DNA from: Usnea hakonensis
Lineage: Eukaryota; Ascomycota; Lecanoromycetes; Lecanorales; Parmeliaceae
DNA length: 64,000 bases
NCBI GenBank assembly: GCA_013423325.1
Contig: BLJB01000010.1
Location: forward strand, 62,001-126,000
Direction: 5' to 3'
In this document: positions 1-12,600 of the stretch, piece after piece
Position numbering within the stretch: the stretch's first letter is position 1
Layout of the letters: each line of letters opens with the position of its first letter
Position numbers and translations under genes: made by a program
The notes under the pieces: model-generated
What the model was told of the DNA's origin: nothing
What the model saw: the letters and a program-made list of their open reading frames with translations, nothing else
Database searches by the model: none

Positions 1-386
1 CACCGATGCTCTCCATTTTGGTCTGTTCCAGTATTTGGACTTTGCGGCGTTGGTCGAGTCCCGAGATGAGCGCCGATAAGAAAAAGGGAAAGAGCGCTGA
101 GATTGACCTGCCTTTGCGCATTAATCAGGCGATTGCACTTCGTTTGGCAATACCTCAGATCATCCTCGCCACTTTGGCGTTGACAGTTTACCACGTCCAG
201 ATAATCACCCGGCTGTCCTCTGGCTATCCTGTCTGGTATTGGTGGCTGGCCTCATTGATTCTCGAGAACCGTGATACTTCTTTGATGGGGAAGAAATGGA
301 GTACTGCTTGTATCATTTCAAAATGGATGGTGATTTATGCAATAGTGCAAGGAGGACTATTTGCAAGCTTTTTGCCGCCTGCATAA
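1..386 (+). CDS. GPI18: GPI mannosyltransferase 2, C-terminal part (PIG-V family)
   Basis: This is the last ~127 codons of a gene entering from the left edge; the frame is open from base 3 to the stop at 384-386. The product of this family is an ER multi-spanning enzyme that adds the second mannose to the glycosylphosphatidylinositol (GPI) anchor precursor, using dolichol-phosphate mannose. Seen here: a hydrophobic stretch with the family-typical segment HVQIITRLSSGYPVWYWW, followed by a last membrane segment and the ending GGLFASFLPPA, which is how fungal PIG-V proteins usually end. The catalytic N-terminal loops lie outside the window. No intron is needed in the visible part. Assignment is by recognised motifs; other GT-C mannosyltransferases lack this ending. 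Confidence 0.85.
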   Translation, partial: PMLSILVCSSIWTLRRWSSPEMSADKKKGKSAEIDLPLRINQAIALRLAIPQIILATLALTVYHVQIITRLSSGYPVWYWWLASLILENRDTSLMGKKWSTACIISKWMVIYAIVQGGLFASFLPPA

Positions 387-1005
387 GTGAAGCAAAAGGA
401 AATTTTGGCTTCCGTTGGGATGGACAAGTAGATAGGTCATTTTCGAATTAGGCATGGAAACGACGAGGCTGTGTGCGTATGCGCTTGGTGCCTGAGCAGA
501 AATGAATTGGTCATCCATTCATCTCATCCACCGCAGATTAAAACCCCCCAAATCGAGCGAATATCCATTTAATTCATACACCCGCAGTAGCAGCCAGATA
601 TTTGTATGATGCATTGATTGCTGGACATTCTAAGTCTCAAATATTAATTCTCAAGACCCATGCACCAGATTCCGCCAAGCGTCGACACGCGATAATCCCT
701 GGAGCTTTCCAGGTCGTTAACCAATAGTAAATATCTCCCCAAATCTTTCAACACTCACTGCGAGATTGTACTGCAACTAGCCGAGTGGGTGTCTTTGAGC
801 AATCGGGAGCAAGGGGACCTGCAGACGAAGTGCATGGTCGGACTAGACAGCTCCTACAGGGTATATTGGGTGGAACAGGCTGGGAAGTGGGAGACTGAAG
901 CTGTAAGCTATCTGATCCCTTACATACAACTGACCGTTGTGTTATACTCACTATCTACGGGGGGTTACTGACTGGCCTGATCTCTGTAGCACCTATACAA
1001 GCGAT
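387..1005. other. Intergenic region between GPI18 and BLM10
   Basis: About 620 bp holding the GPI18 3' UTR and the BLM10 promoter and 5' UTR. A small open frame around 789-971 has no recognisable product. A GTAAGC-type donor at 903 and a CTGTAG acceptor at 984-989 could define a 5' UTR intron or an upstream coding exon of BLM10; I could not decide. Confidence 0.5.
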
Positions 1006-1014
1006 TTTGCCACC
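1006..1014 (-). promoter_or_regulatory. PACE-like element (Rpn4-type proteasome site)
   Basis: The minus strand reads GGTGGCAAA, an exact match to the yeast proteasome-associated control element bound by Rpn4. It lies 44 bp before the first in-frame ATG of BLM10, a proteasome activator. One 9-mer match is weak by itself (the same 9-mer also occurs at 59059-59067 inside a coding exon), but the position is fitting. Function in this fungus is inferred. Confidence 0.4.
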
Positions 1015-1057
1015 CGCAGTCCCTACAGTTCCTCCACCCCCACAGCTACGATTAGTT

Positions 1058-4000
1058 ATGGAGAACAACGCGGCAAGACTAGCTGAGATGATAGCATCAC
1101 TTGATGGGAAAGATGGGTCCGACGACTCTCGCGCTACGTCTCCAGGTCCTGGCGCTGCAGCACGAGGAACATTGGAGAACAGTAAACAGGTTGCAAGAAT
1201 TCGGCCAAGGACCTATCCATATTTCCGATATCTGCCTTATGAGCTGGAAAGTGAGGTGAAGAGAAAACAAGACTTTGATGAAATGCTAAAGCATCTCTAC
1301 ATCTCAGTGGAAGCTGGCGATTTTGCTGGGGGCGCTGTATACTGGACACGGGAATTGAGAAATTGGCTCGGTCTCAAGTTTGACCCGACCAAGGACCAGA
1401 GAATAAAGCTGGTCAGGTTATATTATGAGCTCGCCCTGGCACCTGGGGTCGATGCTACGGCAGCGGAGAGGTTCTCGAGTATGTTCATGGTATTGACAAA
1501 GTAAGCATTCTCACGACAGGTGCTTTCCTACATTCAGAACTGATCAGAGCAGACGGAAGCATTACCTCCGACCTGGCACTGATCTTACTTTGGATTGGAG
1601 ACCTTTATTCCGCGAGTGGAAAGTGTTCGTCATACCGTCAGAGTCTGGCCTCCACGCCCAACACGTAAAGCGTAATCACAAGACACTCACCAAAATTTGC
1701 GCTTTTGCCCAGCTCTATTTCGATTCAAAGGAGATACCAGCAATGCTAGCGGACATTCTTCCTTATTTCACGACCTCTTTCACAGAAGGAGCCTACACGG
1801 TGACGGGGCTTTTAAACTTGCTGTTCCCAACGGCACCTCCACTTGAAAGCAATGAGGAACTCCTACCACAATCTTATCTTCCCACCTTTTTTCATTTGTG
1901 GTCTTTAGTCAATAGGTCGAAAGTCTTCGATACCACCTTTATGGATCTCTTTTCGCGACTAGCACGAGATTCCCTGGTTTCCGTCAATGTCCCGTTTACG
2001 GAATTTGGTCTGTACACACGGGAGCAGTCTTCCTCAATATTCACCGCTATCCTCCGCCTGCTCGAGATACCTGTTGGCCAAGCAACATCACCATATAGTG
2101 GAACGATGGACGTTGCTGCTGGACTTGCGATCATGGTCGAACGAGATCCAAAAAAGCATCCCATTGCGCATCATATCGCCAGGTGGATCATAATGTCTTT
2201 GTCACCAGCCTGTTTAGATAGGCCTGACTCGATCATGACCAACCTCGAAGGTTTGATACAAGCAGTTGAAACCTTCTTCCATCCATCCAATTCAGGCACA
2301 TGGACTAAGCCGCTGTCGCAGCTCGTTTACTATCTCACAGATTTCTTCGTTATGCGGTGGAACCGTGAGAAGAGCGGAGAATTGGAAATGCCTGAAGACC
2401 GTAAGCTGAACGAGACACTCAAACGGCGTTTTGTTTTATGCTTAAGAGAGGTCGTTTTTATGGGCATCTACGCAAAAAGCGGCGGTGCAATGAATTTTTC
2501 TCTGTCAAGTCTCCAGAGTTTGGCCTACCTAGAACCATATTTGATCCTACCTGGAGCACTGCAGCGCATCTATCCATCCATGCAAGGTCTGGTCGAAGTA
2601 CATCGAACTACGTCTTCGTTACGATCTTTACAAGTTTTGTCAAGCATTATGGCTCGTACCAAAGGCTTTAGGTGCCACATCACCACGATGCTCGGCCTGG
2701 CCCTCCCGGGCATAGACGCGAACGATCTAGATAAGACCTTGTACACGTTGTCCTACATTCAGTCTGTTTGCTATAGCATACCCTTTCATGACTTGACTCA
2801 AGGTGACGACAACGTCAGTGGGAGCATGCTCGCTATGGAGTGGATTACTTCTGAGGTCGCCCGAATGGAGGAAGAAGGTGTCAATGTCAGGTGTGACTAT
2901 CAGGAGAGTCTAAGCGATGTGGACGAAGAGATGATCCTTCGTTCTTCTACCGCTGGTTATGCGGAGTTTTTGAGCTCATTCCTTGGCAAAGTGTTCACTC
3001 TTTTGGAGAATCTCCCCGATGCTTCGCGACCTAGGTCTGGTTCGCCCGAAGAAAATATAGTGAACACTCTTCCTGCTGCGTTTACACCGCTACTGGCTGC
3101 TTTGTCGCCTGACTTGTACGACCTCGCTCTCAACAAGATTGCCGAATTCATCAGTAACCACGTCGTTCACCAAGCTCGAGACGCTATGGCTTTCATTTGC
3201 AGCTCTCTTGTCAAGATCGATCCGGTCAAAGCCCTCAGGCGCCTAGTCCCCGTCCTGATACAGTCAATCCGAACAGAGATCGACGAGAATGGAGCGGCGG
3301 CAACTCGAAACACAGGGACTGATGTCTTGCCTAGGGACAGAGGACTTATTTGGAGTGTCAGTATGCTTAGCATGTCTGTTGTACACGTTGGGGACGCCGT
3401 GCTCCAGCATAGGCAAGAGCTTTTCGAAATTGCCGCCTATATGCAGCAGAAGTGCAAAGGTCTCCCAACCACACACATGTCGAACTTCATTCATCATCTG
3501 CTGTTAAACCTTACTGGTATCTATACTGTGGACTATTCGCTATATGAGCCAGAGGTACTAGCCAGAGGGCTAGGGCCTGCGGACTGGGGAACGAATCCGG
3601 ATCCACAAAATCTGACGATCAGATGGCATGTGCCCAACAGGGACGAGATCCAATTTGCTGTGGACTTGCTGAAAGCTCAGGGAGGAAATGCTTTACTGCA
3701 GTTGCAGGCTCTCACTTCCGGGACTTCGAGCATCAAGCGAGACGGTGTGGGTAAGGAATGGTCCGACGAAGTGTCTCGTAACCTCGTACTTCTTCGATTA
3801 CTGTTGTCAGGCGTCTCTGTACTCTTCGACGCGAAGCTCGACTCCAAAATCAATACTCCCCAGTCAGAATCAGACACATGTCCAGACACGGAAATGGTCG
3901 ACGCTGAGGTCGAGTCTTCTAAGGTGCTAGATGACGAGGACTTTGATGCGAATGCTAGTGAGGACGCTGATGAAGAGGAAGCTAAGCCCACGTTCACCTA

Positions 4001-7000
4001 TGCTTCTGGCTATCTACTCGAAGATGACGATGACCTCTATCAAGAGCTTCACGTTTTCAGAGAGAGGACGGGCCATGTATTGCACGCAGTGCACCAATTT
4101 CTTGTGGAGAAACAAGAAGATGATGTGGCATGCTTTGAGCCTTTATGCAATGCCTACCGGTCATGGTTCGTTGACGTTGGGATTGAGAGATCTGCTCATG
4201 TCCTTGATAGGGTGAAGAGACTTCTGGATGCCGACACTCAACCGTACAAAGTTAGCGGGTTGCGGAAGGAGTACCCAAGGCCTCTACTCCTTCGAAGGGC
4301 CAACGTATATCATTTACAGCGACTACGTCACAATTCCTACCCACGCCCAAAGACCGACCTGTCAAAACAGCTCTTCCTCGACCTCGCGCAATCATCTGTG
4401 TCTGCTTACCGAGAAGTCCGTAGACATGCGCAAAGTGCGGGAGAAGCGGCGTTGAAAGCCATCATTGGAGCTCGGTCTCTAGTAATACCTCCACTTCTTG
4501 CTGCTATGGAAAGTGGAGTCAGGGACAATGATTTTGCTCGTATCAAAGGTTCTATGTACTCGTTATTCTTCGGCTCATTGAATAAGACCATTGCTCGAAA
4601 CTGGAGGTATGCCCCAACCCTGATCAAGACTTATATCGCTGCAAGCACTGCAGACAAGCCGTCTATACAAAAACTCTGTGCCATTGCAACTATCCAAATC
4701 ATGGAAATGGGAAAGCCTCTGGAGCGAATGGTGATTTTAGAAAGAGAACTAGTGCAGGCCATCATGCCAAATGATGATGATGTTCAGGGTATTATTGACA
4801 AGAAAAAGGCCAAACTCTTCGCCAAGCGTTCTCAAATCGAACGCAAAAAAGCGGCATTGTCAGATGAGCTTGTCGATATGGCCAGAACATCTCACTGGAA
4901 GAAGGCAAGTCGCACGGCTGCTATCGTGATCACTTTAGGACTTAGATTCGACGGTATAGCCTCGAAGAATATGATCGATCTTGTTGCCCGAGGATCTATC
5001 GACTCGCATCCTGGTCTGAGAGGACTGTACCAAGGAGCCATGGTCGCCGTGTTCACTCTTATTGACTCTCGGGCAGTTGCAAACCATACCTATGAGGATT
5101 TCCTTTTAGACAAGCAACACCTTCCAGCGAAAGTACAAGTCACTACCCGCCAGGATGATCCGACCTGGACGTCAGACTATCTTGCCAATTTCGCTAAAGC
5201 AGACGCCCAATATTTCGTCGATCACGACCATCCGGGCTGGCTCGCCTGGAACAAGACTATGCCTGCATATCAGACAAACCCTAGGACTGACGTAGACTAT
5301 GACGAGGTCGAGGAAAATGCTCGTACACAGATTGGTCAAATATTAGATCGATCATGGTTCTCGTCATTTTTTGGGTACTTGAGACAAGAACCGCGTGACA
5401 CAGCAGCTGATCGATTCCACGTATCAAATGTTATGCTGCTTGGTTACGCTTTTGACCTTATGAACTCTGATCAGACGAGTACGAATCTCCAGGAAATCAA
5501 AGAAGAAATTCAGAGGATCTGGACTGATGGATCTGATAAACATCAACACCGCGCCACCGCCGAAATTCTGGCTGCATTGCTTCTTTCGACGATCGACAAG
5601 CCGCTCAAAACGCGCACCGAGATCTGGCAGTACGTTTACCCTATGATACAGCAAGCGTTTTCCGATGGCTTGACCCCAGAGAATATCACATACTGGAACA
5701 CATTTTTGCAAATACTCACACAAGGCAAAGATCCGCGGCGGTCTTGGCCGCTCATTGATTGGCTTGCGTCCTTTAGATTGGACATGGAATCCAATGCAGC
5801 ATTCAAGGAAAGCTCGAAGATCAAGTTATTGCAAACATGTGTGAACAATTTGGGCTGGCATTTCCAACTCGACAAACCGATCATTGAAGACTTTCTTCTT
5901 CATCTTGATCATCCATACAAAGGAGTCCGGGAAGCCATGGGCCACTCTTTATCCATCTTGTATCGCACACGCTATCATGAGTCATACAAGGATGTGTCAA
6001 CATTAATCAAGAGTCAGAAAGAGGCTTCTTCTTTAGGCGTTAGGCCGTACAAGCCTACCAAGGAATTTGTAGAAACCATTCACGAAGTCTTTGAACGATT
6101 GGAAAAATGGAGGCAGGAGCGCACACCGGGCCAACAAACTCCCTCTTCCTATACGTCTGGGGGGAAGACTGTCTTACTGTGGCTCGATATGACACTGTCA
6201 TCTTTTGAATGCACCCAGCTTCTACAATTCTTCCCCGACGTGTTCATGGAGCAATTGCTCTACATGATGGACGTCCGAGAAGACCAAGAGCTACAGGGCC
6301 TGGCCTATCATGTTTTCCGGCACATCCCAAACATACCTCACCGAATTGGAGAAGATGCGGCCTTAATTGATGCGTTGATAAGGATTGGGACAACATCACC
6401 TCTGTGGCATCAGCGTCTTCGGGTGCTCATCAACATGCAAGTAATCTACTTTCGCCGTCTCTTTCTCATCTCTCCAGACCGTCAACAGCATCTTCTTGAC
6501 TGTGTTGCCACGATGCTGGAAGACAGTCAACTCGAAGTACGGCTCGGCGCTTCAACAACACTGTCAGGCATGATTCGATGTTCACCTGCGGCGCTACGCT
6601 CTACGGTTGTGCAAGTGTTGAACAAGAAATTTTCGAAGATGCTTCTCGATTCTCCGCTTCCCAAGAAGCCTAGGAACGCTTCGTCGGAAGCAAGTACTGG
6701 AACCAGCACGCCAACGCCTGAGCAGAGCAAGCTTGTCTTGAGTCGACATGCATCTGTATTGGGCCTTGGAGCTCTGGTGCAAGCGTTTCCCTATACATCG
6801 CCACCACCGTCGTGGATCCCTGGTGTTTTGACGACACTCGCAAACAAGGCTAACAACGATCCTGGGATGGTGGGCAAAAGCGTGAAAACCATCTTGAGTG
6901 ATTTCAAGAAGACCAGACAAGATACATGGCAAGTGGATCTGAAGGTGAGCATCCGGGAAACCCCTGTCACTGGTGAGAGGTAAAGCTAACGGCATACTGC

Positions 7001-7065
7001 AGGCATTTTCGCAGGAGCAGGCGGAAGATCTTGACGGGGTGCTGTGGAAGAGCTACTTTGCATGA
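1058..7065 (+). CDS. BLM10: Proteasome activator BLM10 / PA200
   Basis: Encodes a ~1965-residue HEAT-repeat protein that caps the 20S proteasome and opens its gate, in nucleus and cytoplasm. Three exons are inferred: 1058-1500, 1553-6944 and 7003-7065, with introns of 52 and 58 bp; the exon total is 1966 codons. The N-terminus has the conserved PRTYPYFRYLPYELE segment. The middle is typical helical BLM10 sequence with an acidic loop (about positions 3890-3990). The last exon encodes the conserved tail ending DLDGVLWKSYFA. Family C-termini normally end in an HbYX motif (YYA in yeast); here the penultimate Tyr is Phe. The 3' intron is needed to reach this tail: reading through it gives an unrelated ending. 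Start: 1058 is the first ATG in frame; the frame is open further upstream to 899, so an extra 5' exon is possible. Length is between yeast (~2140) and human (~1840). Confidence 0.93.
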
Positions 7066-7852
7066 TTGAGTGGTATGGGAATGGTTGAGAGTTTGGTGTT
7101 CTCGTTTCAGGGTATCTATTCTCTCGTGCATGGCATAGCGTATGGTGTCTCAAGATGCAGGGCGGTGTGCTCAATATATGCATTACAGCGTGCATTGAAG
7201 CGTGCATAAAGCATGAAGCATAAGCGATTGTCTATATGGCATTGCGATGGATCTGATAGGAGAATGACCGAAGGGGACCAGGATTCGAAGAAGGTTTTCA
7301 GTAGGAGTGTTCAATCAGCATCAATATTACAGCATCCATTTCAACTGGAAGCCGTCCTCCTTATTCTCCTATTTTTTTACATGTCGGAGATGAAGTGATG
7401 AAAAGTAAGGCAAGAAACTTTACTTTAGTGTGGTTTCGAAGGCCCGAACGGAGAAATGGCGGGGATGGCGGGGATGGTGGGGAAGTGGGTAAAGTAAAGA
7501 ACTATGTCATATGTCATCAAGGTATGCGGGGTAAAAGTAGAAGAATAATAACATACCGTACTTTACCGCAAAGGACATGCATACCTATATACGCTCTTAG
7601 AGACACTGCTAACTCATTTCACCCTTCTACTATCATCCACCCAATCAATGCTAAGTATTCATGCCACATTTGACTGACAGCTTTATGAACGACCTACTAC
7701 TCTAGTGTACGACGAGTACAACATTCCTTGCTCTTTCCCTTCTGCTCTTTCTCCTCTATCTTCCATCTTCTCCTACAACTCGTCCTACTTCTGCCAGCTT
7801 TCCTCAGCACACAACGTCCAAGCCACCTTCGTACTTTTGTCTACACGGCACC
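7066..7852. other. Intergenic region between BLM10 and GUT1
   Basis: Contains the BLM10 3' UTR and GUT1 promoter. A pyrimidine-rich stretch (about 7725-7800, CTCTTTCCCTTCTGCTC-like) precedes the GUT1 start, as is common before fungal transcription starts. No gene recognised. Confidence 0.5.
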
Positions 7853-9612
7853 ATGACTGGGCCCACAGATGCTCTCAATCCTCGTCGTGCCACCAAAGAC
7901 ATCGAAGATGCACAAGTCTCTATACAAGACGAGAAGACGCCCAAACAATGGTTCATTGGCTCAATTGACCAAGGAACGACGAGTACACGCTTCCTTATTT
8001 TCGATGGCACCGGAAATCCAATAGCTTCTCATCAAATCGAGTTCAAGCAGATGTACCCACACTCAGGGTTGGTAAATACGCACCAGAAATCAACTGCCAA
8101 CGCAGTGACACCATTGACCTATATGCAGATGGGTAGAGCATGATCCTGTCGAGATCGTCGAGTCTGTCAATACCTGCATCGAGAAAGCTACAAAAGACTT
8201 CATGGCTCTGGGGCATTCGATTTCGGACATTAAAGCTATCGGTCTTTCCACACAACGAGAGACGACAGTGCTATGGGACAAGGAGACAGGAGATGTTCTT
8301 CATAACGCTATTGCATGGCCAGACACGAGAACTCAAGCTATCGTTCGGGAACTCAAGCAACGCAAAGGCGCTGATAAACTTCAAGACATTTGTGGACTAC
8401 CTCTTTCTACCTATCCATCATCACTTAAGCTCACGTGGCTGTTCCGTAACGTTGAAAAGGTACGCGAGGTATATAAAGCAGGTCGACTTGTCTTTGGCAC
8501 CATTGATACGTGGTTGCTGTACAATTTGAATGGGAAAGAGAACAACGTTCATGTCACGGATGTGACCAATGCGTCGAGGACGATGTTTGTAAATTTACAC
8601 ACTCTGGAATATGACCAGACTGTATTGGACTTCTTTGATGTCGATCCTAAGAAGATGAAGCTGCCGAAAATAGTACCCTCGTCCGATACTAACGCATTTG
8701 GCTCCGTGGCTTCAGGTATCCTGAAAGGAATCAAGATCACTGGCTGCCTTGGCGATCAGTCGGCTGCTCTTGTCGGTCAGCTCGGTTTTTCTCCAGGCAA
8801 GGCAAAGAACACATATGGCACCGGCTGCTTCCTGCTTTATAATGTTGGAGAGAAGCCAGTCATGTCTACGCATGGATTACTGGCAACCGTGGCCTACCAT
8901 TTTGGTAGGGAAAGAAAGCCAATATATGCTCTGGAGGGCAGCATTGCCGTCGCTGGCAGCGCAGTACAGTTTCTCCGTAATAACTTCAAGTTTATCGAAG
9001 CGTCTCATCATATTAATGATCTAGCGGCTACTGTGGAGGATAATGGAGGATGCGTGTTTGTCACTGCTTTCAGCGGTCTCTTTGCACCATATTGGATCGA
9101 TGATGCCAAGGGAACAATATTTGGCATCACCCAGCATACGGAAAAAGGCCACATCGCACGGGCAACGATGGAAGCTACTTGCTTCCAGACCAAGGCCATC
9201 CTTGATGCGATGGAACAAGATAGCGGCCACAAATTGAACGAGCTGAAAGTGGATGGTGGTATGAGCAATTCCGATCTTTGTATGCAGGTTCGTAAATTCC
9301 CCGTTTCGACCCCAACACGCTGGTGGCGTTGCGGCTCAACCACTGCAGACACAGGCAAATCTTATAGGTATACCCGTTGATCGGCCCGCTATGCGTGAGA
9401 CCACATCACTCGGTGCTGCCATTGCAGCTGGCTTTGCTGTAGATGTCTGGAAGGAGTTTGAGGAGCTGAAAGAAGTCAACAATCAGGATCACACTATATT
9501 CAAGCCGCAGATATCCAAAGAGGCAAGTGAAAAGATGTTCAAAAGGTGGGAACGAGCCGTCGACATGTCCAGAGGATGGCTCGAGTCGGAAGATAGCACC
9601 CAAAGCAATTGA
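7853..9612 (+). CDS. GUT1: Glycerol kinase
   Basis: Cytosolic FGGY-family kinase that phosphorylates glycerol to glycerol-3-phosphate, the first step of glycerol use. Three exons are inferred: 7853-8067, 8129-9287 and 9349-9612 (introns 61 bp each), giving 545 residues, normal for the family. Motifs seen: the N-terminal phosphate loop SIDQGTTSTRFLIFD; GWVEHDP, formed only across the first junction; the AWPDTRT substrate region; GCLGDQSAALVGQ; and DGGMSNSD near the end. The second junction restores MQTQANLIGIPVDRPAM and the FGGY C-terminal part with TTSLGAAIAAG. The first donor reads GTTGGT, a poor consensus, but the conserved motif requires it; a better-looking GTAAAT three bases further would break the frame. 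Highly conserved gene, identification secure. Confidence 0.96.
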
Positions 9613-12600
9613 CCAACTGTAGCTGCTCTCAGGTCCCCTGTTCGAGTAGACATCTTTTAGCATCTGCGTGTATATTATTGGACATATAGTACCCCGTTTC
9701 GAATGCTTTTCCGTTGTCCTTTGACGCAAGCATGTCCAATTTCGTTCCCTTATTCAGCCTGCACCTGATCTCGGAAGAAAAGTATGGTCATTGGCTCAAC
9801 GTCGTGTTGCCGCCCTTAATGCATGTCAAGGATTGATGACCTCCGGTGAGGCATCAGGAATCAGCTCAGCCCTCAGAGTGATGCAATACTAACGTTGAAA
9901 TGACGAAGTCTAGCCAATTGCTCGGGCGAAAGATGGCGAATAGTACCAATAGTCCGAACAAGTACTGCCCGGATACAACTCCGCTCACTGAGCTCGTGTC
10001 AAATTGCCACGTCCCACCCGCCGTTGGAATTGGTATCGCGGCAATCATGCACGGAATAGTCATCATCCTATGAAGAAGTAGACCTTTACGGCGACCATCT
10101 GGCGAATCAGACCATGTTGGAAGCTAAAGCCAGCCTGTCAGCTGCCATGACCGCTCCGTCGGGCTCTGAAGATGCAGAAGTTGGAAGCTACCATCTCCAG
10201 TGAAGCATGTTAGCATGCCTCGATCCCCCCACGTCCGGCATGTATCCGTATGGACAGCACCGTTTATAACCGCTTCTCGTGGGGTTTCACGTGCTCCAGA
10301 TAAAGGGTAATATGCACATCACCCTTTAAGGCGAGTCACTTGATCTTTACCGGACTGGGTTCGAGACCCTGTGCCCTGAAGAAAGTAGAAAGCTCGTCAT
10401 CGTGCACAGAAGATCTGGAAAAAGAGGGGAATATTTCCGAAGCATCTGTAACAGGAGGATTCCTATCCATGTTCAAATGCCCCATACAGAGCCTCGTCAC
10501 GTCATCCGCAACCCCCGAGGGCTCCACTCGCCGCAAGCATTGATCGACCAACGGGAGCACCCGGTAGCCAGGTGCTCCTTTCCCTGATTCCCTCCGAGTC
10601 TCCAGGTCCTACCAACCTAACACCTTTCATGCTCCATCTCCACTGACTCCCCACGCAAAGTCTACTTCACCCCTCTCGTCCAACAACTTTGAGTGATTGT
10701 TGCACGATGGGGGAACAACACTCGGACCACAGGATGCGCTATTGTGCATATCAGTGTTGCATCTGTCCTCGCGTGCCTCGGTCAGCAATCCGGCTCGTCC
10801 CAAGCGCAGCTCGATTGTATCAACAATGACCAGTGCCCCAGCCCCGGGCTCTTCTTGCGGATATTAAAATATCTCTCGGGTCCTATGAAAACCTCACTCA
10901 AAGGCCACTACTCGGTACTACTTAGAGCCGCTTTCTGCCTATTACCTGACCGCAGTTGACGACCTGGCCTTTCGATTTGAAGATATCTTTTAAAGCTCAA
11001 AAGGCTCGAAAAAAATGTATGAGCCCTTCTGAAACAGTCTGCATCCTTTCCGCACCTCGATCTTGAGTGGTCATACATGTTGCGGATCAGCAGCACATCA
11101 AATCACCTCCAGAAATGACGAGGAATTCAATACTGCTTTCAACGATGAGTGCTAACATTTGGAACGGTATAGGTGTGATTATACGCAGGTCAATTACCAT
11201 TGTGGGCATGTGAGATATATTGTGAAGGCCTGGTGCACTAGATACCAAGCAAGGCCAGTCAACCTTTAGTCCTGCAGCCACTGGCTCCTCCGTTGATGTT
11301 GTCGTATCCAGTCATGTGAGGTGTCCACCGAACGTTGTGGCGATGTAAGCGTCTACCCTATACCTGATCTCTGATAACGGCAAGACTAATCCGTCCTACC
11401 AGAGAGACGAAGCCTGAAAATTGTGGTCCGTCACCCGTCACTGCGAACTTCCCACATAAACTCTATTTTCGATGGTTTTCTCCAGCGCGCATTTGGTCTG
11501 CAAGCTTCTCCTCTACCATGCTTGTCCTCGATTTGCCTGGTAGCGTCATATATTTGGTGCTTTGATCTTTCGGCCCGCCGCTCCCTGGTTCCTGGGGGGC
11601 TTTGCACTGTTTTAAATCTCAAGACTAAAAAGTTGTATTCTAGGAGACTGTAGGGCAGCTACAACTGCCAAAGCTTCGACTGCCAAAGCTTCAACTGCCA
11701 AAGCTTCGAAGAAGTAAATACCGGAATTCAATAGGTCACAGGATCTTGCCGACCATCACGGGGCTGGACAATCACGAGTCGACTCCACAATCCGCTCTAC
11801 AATCTTGGACCCAAAACTCCTCAAGGCAGAGTTCTCACCCAACAGCAAATTGCTAGTCTACCAGCGTTATCCGGAGACCTAGTGACCTCTATCGCTCGAT
11901 AAGAGGCAGATTGACTCAACAGCCATAACCCCGGTCTTGAGGTGTGTGAGGCTCCATCGTGGCACTGGGATTCCCCTTCTTAGGATACACTTTCGGAGAA
12001 CAAAGGCCGCTATTATCGACGAACTTTTCAATCACGAGCTCAAGCGAACCAGATGGTCCTACATTATCAACAGCCTATTCCTACAATATTTGACAACAAA
12101 GCCAGAGCGAGAACGGCAAGGATATATCGGAATGCTCGTCCCCCTCCTCCAAAGCACATCCATCGTCAGCACCAATGAGATCAATAGAAACTGCAACAGT
12201 ACAACCAATCCAAGCCACCGTTTCCAAGAGATGGTTGCCCAATACTTGGGATCCCAGACGGACACGGGTCTTTCCACAGACAACGATCAGCCTGGACTTG
12301 GTCTGGAGAACTTTGATCAGATTAGAAGAAGCTATCAGTCTCTCTATCACCGGAAAGAAGCACTCGACCGTACCAACCAAAAACAACCCTTCCATGGACG
12401 GATCTCCTACGCGTGAAGGTGTGCGTGTGTGGCGCCCTGGCGGCGGTGAAAGGCCCTGCTTTCGGACGGACCAAACACCCCTCCCCCCCCTCCTTCCCCG
12501 GCAAATCCCAGATCGAGAAGCCGTCGCTGAGTGCACCTGTCTCCTTGCAGTAGCTTCGCCAAAACCTTTTCCGAGTCTCAAGGATGGCGCACGTTATCGA

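Noticed and set aside
789..971. Small open frame before BLM10 as a gene or first exon
   Set aside because: No motif, and the downstream frame does not clearly need it. Mentioned only as a possible 5' extension.
9866..10066. Minus-strand 66-residue hydrophobic frame as a membrane peptide
   Set aside because: No start context, no partner exon, no recognised family. Hydrophobicity alone is weak evidence.
10355..10380. GGGTTCGAGACCC as the T arm of a tRNA
   Set aside because: No A box or acceptor stem partner upstream at the right distance.
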